Assembly: GCF_000725385.1 (NCBI RefSeq)
Contig: NZ_CP008884.1
Coordinates: forward strand, 1,364,001 to 1,428,000
Direction of reading: 5' to 3'
Origin: Dyella japonica A8
GTDB taxonomy: Bacteria > Pseudomonadota > Gammaproteobacteria > Xanthomonadales > Rhodanobacteraceae
Length of the DNA: 64,000 bases
Numbering within the stretch: the first letter of the stretch is position 1; each line of letters starts with the position of its first letter. A program made the translations under genes and the position numbers. Below, piece by piece: positions 17,211 to 26,032 of this stretch. The notes below the pieces were generated by a model that was not told the DNA's origin, searched no databases, and saw only the letters and a list, made by a program, of their open reading frames with translations.

Positions 17211-17290
17211 GGTCACTTTTCTTTGCTTGCCCAAAAGATCCCACGGGGACTAGCTTCGCGTCGAAAGTAACCCAAGGAAAGGGCCCCCCG
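17211..17290 (+). repeat. TTTTCTTTG-type intergenic element, interrupted copy
   Basis: The unit reads GTCACTTTTCTTTG, CCCAAAAGA, then after a 25-nt insert AAAGTAACCCAAGG. It is the inverted relative of the unit at 17814-17870, which lacks the insert. It contains no gene. Confidence 0.75.
17239..17263 (+). repeat. 25-nt microinsert, copy B, splitting the TTTTCTTTG element
   Basis: The core GGGGACTAGCTTCGCGTCG is 22/25 identical to copy A across the full 25 nt. Removing it rejoins CCCAAAAGA with AAAGTAACCC, which is the uninterrupted sequence of the copy at 17814-17870. No target-site duplication is obvious. Confidence 0.8.
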
Positions 17291-17532
17291 GATGACGCGC
17301 CTTCCGGGCCTACGGCCCGGAAGGTTCGCGGTCGGGTTCCGGGCTTTTCGGCGGGGCATCCTGCCCCGTCGAAAAGTGCCAGGGATCCCTCCCTGACACC
17401 CCTGCGGGGCCTGATCTCCACCCGCCCGCCGCGTCATACGGGGACCCGGTAGGTCAAAAGCCAAAAACTAAAAACTAAAAACCGAAGCAAGAAGCCGAGC
17501 CGTTGGCGAAGCATCCAAAGAGGCGAGTCCCT

Positions 17533-17615
17533 TGTGGGAGCGCACCCTGTGCGCGACTGGAGCGTCTCGTAGTCACCGCTCCGTTAGGTTGTCGCGCACA
17601 GGGTGCGCTCCCACA
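17533..17615. repeat. palindromic intergenic element, copy 2
   Basis: The 25-nt arms (17533-17557 and 17591-17615) are perfect inverted repeats with the same TGTGGGAGCGCACC start as copy 1; the loop is 33 nt. It is the only copy not placed directly after a stop codon. Confidence 0.92.
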
Positions 17616-17813
17616 GAAAAGAGAAAAGCGGGCGACCGTGCGGGTCCCGACCACGCCAAAGCGAAGCGAGGGGCTGCTTTAAGTCCTCATCGCCCTGGCG
17701 CGTTGCGAAGCGCTTGGAACTACCCGCTGTGTAGAGGCGAAGGTTGCCAAGCAACGACGTGCTTCACGCGCTCAGGCTTATCCCCACAGAATGCTGCCAG
17801 CTCTGGCTCTTCA

Positions 17814-17870
17814 GGCCATTTTCTTTGGGTTACTTTTCTTTTGGGCCAGCAAAAGAAAAGTGACTCGGCC
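17814..17870 (-). repeat. TTTTCTTTG-type intergenic element, uninterrupted copy
   Basis: Read on the minus strand it gives GGCCGAGTCACTTTTCTTTT, a short spacer, then CCCAAAAGAAAAGTAACCCA. It matches the unit at 17211-17290 without the 25-nt insert and lies in opposite orientation about 520 nt away. Confidence 0.75.
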
Positions 17871-17948
17871 TTCGGCAGAAGGTCGAAACGCCCGCTGCGT
17901 AAGCGGCCCGATCGCGGGATCGCACGAGGCGACAACCAACCGCAAAGT

Positions 17949-17980
17949 CACTGGATCCCGGCCTGCGCCGGGATGACGGT
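17949..17980. repeat. REP-like palindromic unit
   Basis: CACTGGATCCCGGCCTGCG continues into CCGGGATGACGG: a short palindrome (TCCCGGC/GCCGGGA) with a CACTGGA edge. It is the intact form of the unit interrupted at 17058. Confidence 0.75.
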
Positions 17981-18054
17981 GCTTATGAAACCGTGAGGCT
18001 CGATTGCGAGCCCCCTAAAGGCCTCGCGCTTGCCTGACTCAGACGAGGACCCCC

Positions 18055-18096
18055 GTCCAGGACCTATCGCACCAAGTCCAGGACCCTTCGCACAAA
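18055..18096 (+). repeat. tandem 21-nt direct repeat
   Basis: GTCCAGGACC begins both units, at 18055 and 18076. Each unit is 21 nt and they differ at a few positions (ending TATCGCACCAA and CTTCGCACAAA). It lies 40 nt beyond the stop of the PilZ gene. Confidence 0.7.
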
Positions 18097-18136
18097 GAAC
18101 ACCCCAAAACCCAACACCGAAACAGGCAGCACAAAC

Positions 18137-18496
18137 CTAATCCCTCTCCGGCTGCTCCAGCCACGCATCCAGCAACGCCGCATCCGCATCATCGATCGCC
18201 ACGATGCGATACCCCGCCCATACCTGCCCGGGGCTGGCCGCGGCCTCATGCCATTGCTCCTGGATACCCACCTCGATGTTCTGCGGCGCACTGCCCAGCC
18301 CGGGCAGGGCAAGGCTCACCTGGTAGATCGCCTCGCTGCGCGGTGGGTGCGTGCTGATCAGCAGCATGCCGTTGGCGGAGAGGTTGCCCAGGTGGCCGAC
18401 GGGCTGGCCGGTGACCACGTCGGTGACGACAGCGGTGAAATTGGCGCGCTTGCGCAGGGCGCGGCGCTGGTCGATGGATGCCACGTTGTCGCTCAC
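18137..18496 (-). CDS. PilZ domain-containing protein
   Basis: The 119-residue protein is a single PilZ domain. The N-terminal RRALRKRANF segment supplies the RxxxR part, and GHLGNLSANGMLL supplies the D/NxSxxG part of the c-di-GMP-binding signature. It is therefore a likely c-di-GMP effector in the cytoplasm. Its ATG overlaps the stop of the DUF1631 gene upstream, so the two are translationally coupled and may act together. The output is unknown. Confidence 0.88.
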   Translation of the reverse strand: MSDNVASIDQRRALRKRANFTAVVTDVVTGQPVGHLGNLSANGMLLISTHPPRSEAIYQVSLALPGLGSAPQNIEVGIQEQWHEAAASPGQVWAGYRIVAIDDADAALLDAWLEQPERD

Positions 18497-20778
18497 GTCG
18501 ATGCTCCGGGGCGCGAGGGGCTGCCATGGCCGCTGGTGAGCTGGCGCAATTGGCTGGTCAGTGCATGCCAGGCGCGGTCGAGCAGGGTTTCCTTCACCGG
18601 CGGCATTTCACGCACGCGGCCGCGGGCCATTTCATGGGCGAGTTGTTCCAGCGTGATTTCCTGACTGCGAAGGCCGCGGCGGGTGACGAACAGGCTGTTG
18701 CCGGACACGGGCGAATACCACGCCAGCTTGCGCTGGCTGACGCGGCCGTTGGCCGGGTCGATGAATTCGAACCAACTGCCAAAGGGCAACTGGCGCAGGC
18801 GCTGGCGAATGCGGTGTTCGGGCGATTCCGGTGATGGCATGGGCGCCGACGGTGCCGGTACCGGCGCAGGAGCCTCCGTGACGCTGTTTTCGCCGAGCCG
18901 CTGGTGTTGCTTGAGCTTGAGTGCAAGCTCGGTGGTCGTGGTGGCGGTTTCGTGGCGGGCGGCGCTGGCGGCGGGAATGCCCAGCAGGCGTTGCGCGACC
19001 TGCACGGCTTCCTCGGTATGCATGCCGATCTGTTGCAGGCCTGCCTCTACCTCGGCCTGCAGCAGGTGGCGATCGGCCACGGGTTGTTGGCCCAGCAGCT
19101 GGTCGGTGATACGCAGGCGCAGCGAAAAGGCTTCGCTGTCTTCACCGTGGCGCAGCAGCGTCAGTGCCAGCACGTCGGACCAGGCCCGTTCCAGCAGCGT
19201 GCGCAGCAGGCCGCGCGGGTTGCATGTCTCGAAGCGTTCCGTCATCAGTTCGGCGGCGCGGTGGCGGGCCTGCTCCAGACGTTCGCGGCCTTGCATGGCT
19301 TCCACCTGGCGTCGTTCGGCGATCTGCGCCTTGCGGTTGAGCAGGCCAAGGTGATGTTCGATGTCGGCCAGCAGGCTGGTGTAGAGGCCAGTGCTGGGCG
19401 GTTCGCGGCGGGCGCGCTCCACCAGCTGGGTGAGCTTGGCCTCGAGCGTTCGATCGATGTCGCCCTCGGGACCATCCAGCCAGTCGTTGGCCGCTTCGGT
19501 GACCACGCCGAGCAATTTGCGCGCGGGGTGCTCGCTCTGGTTGAAGAAGCCCTGGTCGGCCACGGCGAGGCGCAACAGCGGCAACTGCAGGTCACCGAGC
19601 AGGGAATGCGCATTGCCCCGGTTGTGCAGTTGACGGTCCATCTGCTCGAACAGCATGGCCACAAGTTCCACCGTGTCGTCCTGCTCATCGGTGAGGTGCA
19701 TCGGCGTGGAGCCTTGCGGCCGCCCCGTGTTGAGCTGTGTCACCAGTTCCTCGCGCAGGGCCTGTGCGCTGAGCAGTTCGCGGCGCGCCTGGTCGGCGAT
19801 GTCGCTGACGTGCAATTGCAGGGCGTCCAGCGCCAGTTGCAGTTCTTCGGGCGTGGCGGTACGGCCGCCACCCTGGTCAATCAGCGCGCCCTGTCCTGCG
19901 CGATGCTGCGCAAGCATCTCGCGCAGGTTGTCGAGTACGGCGATGTTGTCGGTGCGGGCGGGCGTGCTGCTGGCCGGCGTCGAGGGGGCGGGCGGCTGGC
20001 GCTGGAATGTTGCCGGCGGGCTGTCGTTGGCGATGGTGCGCGGCTGCCGGTCCATCTGCGTGCGCGGCGCGATGGGAAACGCACGCAGCTGCGACAGGAT
20101 GCCGTCGGCACGCAGGTGCTCATTGACCGTGTCGTACAGCGTCGCCAGGCTCTGTACCACTGCCACGTCGAAGCTCTGCAGGAGCAGCAGTCGATGCTCC
20201 ACGGGCAGATCCACTTGTGCCACCGCCGAGCGGAATGCCGATGCCAGGGCATGTGGCCCCAGCGGCAAATGCTCGCCTTCCAGCGGTGGCTGGCCTACCA
20301 GCACGGCGAAGCGATAGCCCAGCTCGAACAGCGACGTGCCGTGGCGGGCTTCACCGCGAGCCACCAGTTTGTCCATGGCCGCCGTCTGCTCGTGTTCGGT
20401 CGTATCGAGCAGTTCGAGAGGGCGGCGTGGCGTATCGGCATGCACATGTGGGTCGGTCGCCGTGCCCATGCGATTGAAGTGCTGGCGCAGGCCTTCCATG
20501 AAGCCGCGATCGACGATGGCGCGTTGCTGCTGGATCAGCTGGCGCGAGTACAGGCATTGCTGCTGCTCAGCGGGACTGCGCGAGCGCTCGGCCAGCGCGT
20601 ACAGGCGCTGCTCGGCCTCGCCAAGGCACTGGCGAAGTGGCGCCTCGAGCCAGCTCATGCAGAGTGCGTGCGTTTCTTCGATCAGCCGACGGGCGCGGGG
20701 CGCCCAGCTGGCGTGATCGGGGCGCAAGTCTCTGTCGGATGCAAGCGGTGGCCGTCGACCCTGCTGTTCGACTTCCAT
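18493..20778 (-). CDS. DUF1631 family protein
   Basis: The 761-residue soluble protein matches the DUF1631 family in length and layout: a helical N-terminal half, coiled-coil rich central regions (for example around ELQLALDALQLHVSDIADQARRE), a Pro/Ala linker near residue 665, and a C-terminal small domain with LPFGSWFEFID, RKLAWYSPVSGNSLFVTRRG. That last block resembles PilZ-type beta-barrels. Some databases call this family thymidine phosphorylase; nothing in the sequence supports that. It is coupled to a PilZ protein and lies after hemW on the same strand, with an 81-nt gap. The function is unknown; a c-di-GMP link is inference. Confidence 0.85.
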   Translation of the reverse strand: MEVEQQGRRPPLASDRDLRPDHASWAPRARRLIEETHALCMSWLEAPLRQCLGEAEQRLYALAERSRSPAEQQQCLYSRQLIQQQRAIVDRGFMEGLRQHFNRMGTATDPHVHADTPRRPLELLDTTEHEQTAAMDKLVARGEARHGTSLFELGYRFAVLVGQPPLEGEHLPLGPHALASAFRSAVAQVDLPVEHRLLLLQSFDVAVVQSLATLYDTVNEHLRADGILSQLRAFPIAPRTQMDRQPRTIANDSPPATFQRQPPAPSTPASSTPARTDNIAVLDNLREMLAQHRAGQGALIDQGGGRTATPEELQLALDALQLHVSDIADQARRELLSAQALREELVTQLNTGRPQGSTPMHLTDEQDDTVELVAMLFEQMDRQLHNRGNAHSLLGDLQLPLLRLAVADQGFFNQSEHPARKLLGVVTEAANDWLDGPEGDIDRTLEAKLTQLVERARREPPSTGLYTSLLADIEHHLGLLNRKAQIAERRQVEAMQGRERLEQARHRAAELMTERFETCNPRGLLRTLLERAWSDVLALTLLRHGEDSEAFSLRLRITDQLLGQQPVADRHLLQAEVEAGLQQIGMHTEEAVQVAQRLLGIPAASAARHETATTTTELALKLKQHQRLGENSVTEAPAPVPAPSAPMPSPESPEHRIRQRLRQLPFGSWFEFIDPANGRVSQRKLAWYSPVSGNSLFVTRRGLRSQEITLEQLAHEMARGRVREMPPVKETLLDRAWHALTSQLRQLTSGHGSPSRPGAST

Positions 20779-20859
20779 GACACACCTTGTTGGATTCCCC
20801 CCGGATGGCGGCGAGTCTAAAGGGCCCCTTGGGCGCTCGCCATCGGCCGGACGGTGGAT

Positions 20860-22026
20860 TCAGTCAAGAAAACCGGAAATGACGTCGTTGAGGAAGCGCT
20901 GGCCGAGAGGGGTCGTCTGTAGATGACCGGCCTCGGTGGTCAGCCAGCCTCGCTCACGGGCCCGGGTGAGGGCGGCGGCGATGCGTTCGTCCGGCAGGCC
21001 GGTGCGTTCGGCGAAATCCGTCATGGGCACGCCGTCGATCAGGCGCAGGGCATTGAGCATGTATTCGAATGGCAGCTCGTCCACGGCCACCGGGCCGCCG
21101 CCGCCGATCCGCTCCGGGCCGCCGGGCGAGGCCAGGTAGGCCTTGGGGTGACGGGTCTTCCAGCGGCGGAGTACCTCGCCGGTGGCGAGGTCGGAGATCT
21201 TGCCGTGCGCGCCGGCGCCAATGCCCAGGTAGTCGCCGAAGCGCCAGTAGTTGAGGTTGTGCGCGCAACGGCGGTCAGCGCCCGCATACGCGGATACCTC
21301 GTATTGCCTATAGCCGGCGGCACCCAGCTGCTGTTCGCAGGCCTCCTGCATGGCCCACGCATGATCGTCGTCGGGCAGGGGCGGCGGATTCGCAGCGAAC
21401 GCGGTATTCGGCTCCAGGGTCAGCTGGTAGTGCGAGATATGCGTCGGCTGCAAAGCGATGGCGCGCGAGACGTCAGCCAGCGCGCCTTCCTGCGATTGCT
21501 CGGGCAGGGCGTACATCAGGTCGAGGTTGATGTTGGCGTAGCCGGCGTCCTGCGCCGACTTCACGGCGGCCTCGGCCTCACTGGCCGAATGGATGCGGCC
21601 GAGCCGGCGCAGCTTGTCGTCGTCGAAGCTCTGGATGCCGAACGAGAGGCGATTCACTCCGGCGGACAGATAGCCGTCGAAACGTCCGTGCTCGACGGTG
21701 CCCGGATTGGTTTCCAGCGTGATCTCGGTGCCCTCGGGCAACGGCAGGCGCTCGCGCACGCCGTCGAGGAAACGGTCGATCAGTTCGGGCGTGAACAGGC
21801 TGGGCGTGCCGCCACCGAAGAAGACGCTGTGCACGGCGCGGCCGTGGACGGCGGCGCCGAAGTCACGCAGGTCGGCGTCCAGGTCGGCGAGCAGGGCGTC
21901 GACGTAGGCGTCGTACGGCGGCGGTTCGCCGCGCAGCCCATGGGAGTTGAAGTCGCAATAGGGGCACTTCTTCACGCACCACGGCATGTGGACGTACAGC
22001 GACAGCGGCGGTGCGATCAGGGACAT
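20860..22026 (-). CDS. hemW: Radical SAM haem chaperone HemW
   Basis: HemW is a radical-SAM family protein that binds haem and delivers it to respiratory proteins; older annotations call it a coproporphyrinogen III oxidase-like protein. The 388-residue product has the CxxxCxxC cluster motif at Cys17, Cys21 and Cys24 (WCVKKCPYCDF), the FFGGGTPSLF motif near residue 70, and a C-terminal HemN_C domain. It is 3 nt downstream of rdgB. Supply of haem to the nearby bd oxidase is plausible but not shown. Confidence 0.94.
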   Translation of the reverse strand: MSLIAPPLSLYVHMPWCVKKCPYCDFNSHGLRGEPPPYDAYVDALLADLDADLRDFGAAVHGRAVHSVFFGGGTPSLFTPELIDRFLDGVRERLPLPEGTEITLETNPGTVEHGRFDGYLSAGVNRLSFGIQSFDDDKLRRLGRIHSASEAEAAVKSAQDAGYANINLDLMYALPEQSQEGALADVSRAIALQPTHISHYQLTLEPNTAFAANPPPLPDDDHAWAMQEACEQQLGAAGYRQYEVSAYAGADRRCAHNLNYWRFGDYLGIGAGAHGKISDLATGEVLRRWKTRHPKAYLASPGGPERIGGGGPVAVDELPFEYMLNALRLIDGVPMTDFAERTGLPDERIAAALTRARERGWLTTEAGHLQTTPLGQRFLNDVISGFLD

Positions 22027-22029
22027 GGC

Positions 22030-22629
22030 TTATCGATGCTGCTCGGCGAGCTGGCTGCGCAGCAGCGCCAGCGCGCGGCCGCGATGGCTGATGCGGTTCT
22101 TCAGGCCGGGCGACAGCTCGGCCGCGCTCACCGTTTCGCCATTGGGCAGGAACAAGGGGTCGTAGCCGAAGCCGTGCTCACCGCGTTCTTCGGTGAGCAC
22201 GCGTCCGTGCCAGCGGCCTTCGGCGATCAGCGGTGCCGGATCGTCGGCATGCTGCAACAGCACCAGCACGCTGATGAAGAACGCGCCACGCTGTTCCGTG
22301 GGCACGCCATCGAGCTCACGCAACAGCTTCGCGTTGTTGGCGGCGTTGTCACCGTGGTTGCCGCTGTAGCGCGCCGAATACAGCCCCGGCGCGCCACGCA
22401 GATGTTCCACGCACAGGCCCGAGTCGTCCGCCAGCGCCGGCAGCCCGCTGAGGCGCGACGCATGGCGGGCCTTGAGCAAGGCGTTTTCCACGAAGGTGAG
22501 GCCGGTTTCGTCAGCATCCGGCACGTTGAAGGCGGACTGCGGTTCGAAGTGCAGCCCGCTGTCGGCCAACAGGGCGTTGAACTCCTTCAGCTTGCCGGGG
22601 TTGCTGCTGGCGAGGACGATGCGCGTCAT
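22030..22629 (-). CDS. rdgB: dITP/XTP pyrophosphatase (RdgB/HAM1)
   Basis: RdgB hydrolyses non-canonical purine triphosphates (dITP, XTP) to keep them out of DNA and RNA. The 199-residue product starts MTRIVLASSNPGKLKEF and has the signature TFVENALLKARHAS, ALADDSGLCVEHL and GFGYDPLF blocks, with the SHRGRAL motif near the end. The ATG at 22629 gives the family start; the frame is open a further 117 nt upstream into rph. It lies 16 nt after rph and 3 nt before hemW, the usual rph-rdgB-hemW order. Confidence 0.95.
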   Translation of the reverse strand: MTRIVLASSNPGKLKEFNALLADSGLHFEPQSAFNVPDADETGLTFVENALLKARHASRLSGLPALADDSGLCVEHLRGAPGLYSARYSGNHGDNAANNAKLLRELDGVPTEQRGAFFISVLVLLQHADDPAPLIAEGRWHGRVLTEERGEHGFGYDPLFLPNGETVSAAELSPGLKNRISHRGRALALLRSQLAEQHR

Positions 22630-22645
22630 GGTGTTTCCGCGTGGA

Positions 22646-23377
22646 TCAGGACAGTTCCAGCGCCGCGCGCTGGGCGGCGACCAGTTCGGTGATGCCCTTT
22701 TCGGCCAGGCCGAGCAGCGCGTCCATCTCGTCGCGACGGAAGGCATGGCCCTCGGCCGTGCCCTGCACTTCGATGAAACCGCCGCCGTCGTTCATCACGA
22801 CGTTCATGTCGGTGTCGCAGTTGGAGTCCTCGGCGTAGTCCAGGTCGAGCACCGGCACACCCTGGTAGATGCCGACCGAGACGGCGGCGATGGCGCCCAT
22901 GATCGGGTTGCGGCGCAGGTTCTCGCGCTTCATCAGCAGGGTGACGGCATCCACCAGCGCCACGTAGGCGCCCGTGATGGCGGCCGTGCGGGTGCCGCCG
23001 TCGGCCTGGATGACGTCGCAGTCCAGGGTGATCACGCGCTCGCCCAGAGCCTGGCGGTCCACGCAGGCGCGCAGGCTGCGGCCGATCAGCCGCTGGATTT
23101 CCATCGTGCGCCCGCCCTGGCCGCCACGCGCGGCTTCGCGCTGCGTGCGGCTGCTGGTGGCGCGGGGCAGCATGCCGTATTCGGCGGTGACCCAGCCTTC
23201 ACCCTTGCCGCGCAGCCACGGTGGCACGCGGTCTTCGATGCTGGCGGTGCACAGCACACGGGTGTCGCCGAAGCTGACCAGCACCGAACCTTCGGCGTGG
23301 CGGGTGTAATGGCGTTCGATGGTGACGTTGCGCAGCTGGTCGCTGGCGCGGCCACTGGGGCGGGTGGGGGAGCTCAT
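22646..23377 (-). CDS. rph: Ribonuclease PH
   Basis: RNase PH trims the 3' ends of tRNA precursors by phosphorolysis. The 243-residue product has the family start ([20 protein letters not shown]), the [19 protein letters not shown] block, the phosphate-site [21 protein letters not shown] region, and the catalytic-site [19 protein letters not shown]. The reading frame is open far upstream, antisense to yicC; the start at 23377 is set by homology. It is divergent from yicC and heads the rph-rdgB-hemW unit. Confidence 0.96.
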   Translation of the reverse strand: MSSPTRPSGRASDQLRNVTIERHYTRHAEGSVLVSFGDTRVLCTASIEDRVPPWLRGKGEGWVTAEYGMLPRATSSRTQREAARGGQGGRTMEIQRLIGRSLRACVDRQALGERVITLDCDVIQADGGTRTAAITGAYVALVDAVTLLMKRENLRRNPIMGAIAAVSVGIYQGVPVLDLDYAEDSNCDTDMNVVMNDGGGFIEVQGTAEGHAFRRDEMDALLGLAEKGITELVAAQRAALELS

Positions 23378-23452
23378 GAATGGCGGGCCATTGGGCAAGG
23401 CAGGGCGGGAAAGTTTACCATTGCGCCCTTTCCAGCGACTCCAAGGCTCCCC

Positions 23453-24313
23453 ATGACCCGCAGCATGACGGCTTACGCCTCCGCCGAGACGACCGGCCCG
23501 GCCGGCACGCTCGCCTGCGAACTGCGCACGGTCAACCATCGCTACCTGGAGCTGAGCCCGCGCCTGCCCGACGAGCTGCGCGTGTTCGAGCCGGCCCTGC
23601 GCGAGCGCATCGCGGCCAAGCTGTCGCGCGGCAAGGTGGACGTCACCGTGCGCTTGCGTGGCGAGGCCCGTGCCGAATCGCTGCAGGTCAACGCCACGGC
23701 GCTGGCGCGCCTGTCCGAGCTGGCGCTGGACCTGGAAGCGCGCTTTCCGCGCATGAACATCGAATTCACCGAGCTGTTGCGCTTTCCCGGCGTGCTGCAG
23801 CAGTCGGACGTGGATCCGGAGGTGCTGCAGGCCGCCCTGCTCGACGTGCTCGACCGCGCACTCGACGCCCTCACCGCCACCCGTGAACGCGAAGGCGCCA
23901 AGCTGGCGGTCCTGCTCAAGGAGCGCCTGGACGCCATCGAACGCATCGTCGCCGACGTGCGCACCTTCATGCCGCAGATCCGCGAAGGCCTGCGCGCACG
24001 CCTGGAATCGCGCCTGGCCGACCTCAAGCAGCCGGCCGACCCGGGCCGCCTGGAGCAGGAGCTGGTGCTGCAGATCACCCGCAGCGACGTCGATGAGGAA
24101 CTGGACCGCCTGACCACGCACATCGCCGAGACCCGCCGCGTGCTGGGCACCCGGGAGCCGGTCGGCCGCCGCCTCGATTTCCTCATGCAGGAATTCAACC
24201 GCGAAGCGAATACGCTCGGCTCCAAGGCCGTCGACGTGCGCAGCACCAACGCAGCCGTCGAGCTGAAGGTGCTGATCGAACAGATGCGCGAACAGGTGCA
24301 GAACATCGAATGA
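23453..24313 (+). CDS. yicC: YicC family endoribonuclease
   Basis: The 286-residue product has the full YicC layout: an N-terminal domain starting [12 protein letters not shown] with [16 protein letters not shown], and a C-terminal DUF1732 block ([24 protein letters not shown]). YicC proteins have recently been shown to act as endoribonucleases. The ATG at 23453 gives the family N-terminus. Its stop overlaps the gmk start (ATGA). yicC beside gmk and divergent from rph is a widely conserved arrangement. Confidence 0.94.
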   Translation: MTRSMTAYASAETTGPAGTLACELRTVNHRYLELSPRLPDELRVFEPALRERIAAKLSRGKVDVTVRLRGEARAESLQVNATALARLSELALDLEARFPRMNIEFTELLRFPGVLQQSDVDPEVLQAALLDVLDRALDALTATREREGAKLAVLLKERLDAIERIVADVRTFMPQIREGLRARLESRLADLKQPADPGRLEQELVLQITRSDVDEELDRLTTHIAETRRVLGTREPVGRRLDFLMQEFNREANTLGSKAVDVRSTNAAVELKVLIEQMREQVQNIE

Positions 24314-24936
24314 ACACGACCGCGCCCCAGTGCACGCTCTTCGTGGTGGCTGCGCCCTCGGGCGCCGGCAAGTCCACGCTGGTCAACGCGCTGCTGGAGC
24401 GCGAGCCGGCCATCTCGCTGTCGATCTCGCACACCACGCGACCGCCGCGTCCGGGTGAGCAGTACGGTCGCCATTACTACTTCGTCGAGCGCGATGCCTT
24501 CGAGCAGGAGATCGCCGACGGCATCTTCCTCGAGCATGCCGAAGTGCATGGCAATCTCTACGGTACGTCGCGCAACACGGTGGACACGCTGCTGGCCGAA
24601 GGCCGCGACGTGCTGCTGGAGATCGACTGGCAGGGCGCACGGCAGATCCGCAAGAGCAAGCCGGACTGCGTGAGCGTGTTCATCCTGCCGCCGTCGCGCG
24701 CCGAACTGGAGCGCCGCCTGCGTGGCCGCGGTTCGGACAGCGCCGAGGTCATCGCGCGCCGGCTGCACAACTCGCGCGAGGAGATCGCCCACGCGCATGA
24801 GTTCGACTACATCATCGTCAACGACAACTTCGACGATGCGCTCGGTGACCTGCAGTCCATCGTGCGCGCCGTGCGGCAGCGCTCAGGACTGCAATGGAAG
24901 CGTCACGAGGCCCTGATCCAGGAGCTGCTGGCCTGA
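24310..24936 (+). CDS. gmk: Guanylate kinase
   Basis: Gmk phosphorylates GMP to GDP. The 208-residue product has the P-loop APSGAGKST near residue 16, the GMP-binding [22 protein letters not shown] region, and the [11 protein letters not shown] and [11 protein letters not shown] motifs. It is translationally coupled to yicC. In E. coli gmk is followed by rpoZ and spoT; here that pair lies 5 kb away with the mla genes in between. Palindromic element copy 3 begins 14 nt after the stop. Confidence 0.96.
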   Translation: MNTTAPQCTLFVVAAPSGAGKSTLVNALLEREPAISLSISHTTRPPRPGEQYGRHYYFVERDAFEQEIADGIFLEHAEVHGNLYGTSRNTVDTLLAEGRDVLLEIDWQGARQIRKSKPDCVSVFILPPSRAELERRLRGRGSDSAEVIARRLHNSREEIAHAHEFDYIIVNDNFDDALGDLQSIVRAVRQRSGLQWKRHEALIQELLA

Positions 24937-24950
24937 CAGTCCGGCTCCCC

Positions 24951-25069
24951 TGTGGGAGCGCACCCTGTGCGCGACCGCGGCAAAACGGATTGCCTCTGGC
25001 CGTGGCTGCCTCCGTGCTGGCGGACCCGGTGATTTTTCAGGCTCGTCGCGCACAGGGTGCGCTCCCACA
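24951..25069. repeat. palindromic intergenic element, copy 3
   Basis: Perfect 25-nt arms (24951-24975 and 25045-25069) enclose a 69-nt loop, the longest of the four copies. It starts 14 nt after the gmk stop, upstream of the mla operon. Confidence 0.93.
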
Positions 25070-25195
25070 AGGGAACAGTGGGTTACCAGTAAGGTCTTGT
25101 TCCGTTAGCCATTCCTGAGCGCCCTGAGACGGGGCTCATGGCCTTCACGCCCCTATTCAGCTAACTTGGCGACTTTCCCCAGCCCCCTGCCGCCC

Positions 25196-26032
25196 ATGAC
25201 CGACTCCGTTAGCGCCAAGCCAGACGACAGCGCCCTGGTGCGCGTCCGTGGCCTGACCACGGTGCTCAATGGCAAGAAAGTCTTCGACTCGCTGGATATC
25301 GACATTCCGCGCGGCAAGATCACCGCCATCATGGGCCCCAGCGGCACCGGCAAGACCACCCTGCTCAAGCACATCACCGGCCAGATGCGCGGCGAGGCGG
25401 GAGAGGTCTGGGTGGACGGCCAGAACGTGGCGAAGCTGTCGCGCGACAAGCTGTTCGAGCTGCGCGAGCGCATCGGTTACCTGTTCCAGAACTCCGCGCT
25501 GTTGACCGACTTCGACGTGTTCGAGAACGTGGCCTTCCCGCTGCGTCAGCACACGGAGCTGCCGGAAGTGCTGATCCGCAACATCGTGCTGACCAAGCTG
25601 CAGGCCGTCGGCCTGCGCGGTGCCGCGGCATTGATGCCGACGGAGCTGTCGGGCGGCATGGCGCGTCGCGTGGCGCTGGCACGCGCCATCGTGTTCGATC
25701 CGATGCTGATCCTGTACGACGAACCCTTCGTCGGCCTCGATCCCATCGCGTTGAACCAGGTGCTCAAGCTGATCCGCACGCTCAACCAGACTCTGGGCAT
25801 CACCAGCGTGCTGGTGGCGCACGAGCTGGAGGCGATCAAGCAGGTGGCCGACCACATTTACCTCATTGCCAACGGCAAGGTGGTGGCGCAGGGCGACCCC
25901 AAGACCATCGCCGACGACGGTTCGCCGTGGACGCGCCAGTTCTTTGGTGGCGATGCCGACGGCCCCGTGCCGTTCCAGTATCCGGCAGGCGACCTGGGCG
26001 CGGCGCTCGGTTTTCCAGGGAAGGGCGCATGA
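25196..26032 (+). CDS. mlaF: Mla phospholipid transporter ATP-binding subunit
   Basis: MlaF powers the MlaFEDB inner-membrane complex that moves phospholipids between the membranes to keep outer-membrane asymmetry. The 278-residue ATPase shows Walker A GPSGTGKTT (near residue 46), the Q-loop, the signature SGGMARRVALARA and Walker B LILYDEPFVGLD. The ATG at 25196 is chosen by family length; no clear Shine-Dalgarno sequence is present. Its TGA overlaps the mlaE ATG (ATGA). It is the first gene of mlaFEDCB. Confidence 0.94.
   Translation: MTDSVSAKPDDSALVRVRGLTTVLNGKKVFDSLDIDIPRGKITAIMGPSGTGKTTLLKHITGQMRGEAGEVWVDGQNVAKLSRDKLFELRERIGYLFQNSALLTDFDVFENVAFPLRQHTELPEVLIRNIVLTKLQAVGLRGAAALMPTELSGGMARRVALARAIVFDPMLILYDEPFVGLDPIALNQVLKLIRTLNQTLGITSVLVAHELEAIKQVADHIYLIANGKVVAQGDPKTIADDGSPWTRQFFGGDADGPVPFQYPAGDLGAALGFPGKGA

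Larger units (their letters stand above)
16803..18136. other. 1.3-kb gene-free block filled with repeats
   Basis: No convincing gene is seen. Open frames here are made of repeat sequence and have no homologous look or start signals. The block holds at least seven repeat units, listed separately: a REP-like unit split by a 25-nt insert (about 17046-17090), a TTTTCTTTG-type element (17211-17290) split by a second 25-nt insert, a palindromic element (17533-17615), an inverted uninterrupted relative (17814-17870), a REP unit (17949-17980) and a 21-nt tandem (18055-18096). It separates pepQ from the PilZ gene. Confidence 0.75.

Noticed and set aside
16979..18000. Several 60-150-codon open frames in the gene-free block
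   Set aside because: They consist of repeat sequence, have no Shine-Dalgarno context, and the same peptide pieces (for example GAHPVRD) occur at each copy of the palindromic element.
18493..20778. Thymidine phosphorylase, a name given to some DUF1631 proteins
   Set aside because: None of the phosphorylase motifs is present; the name is a database error.
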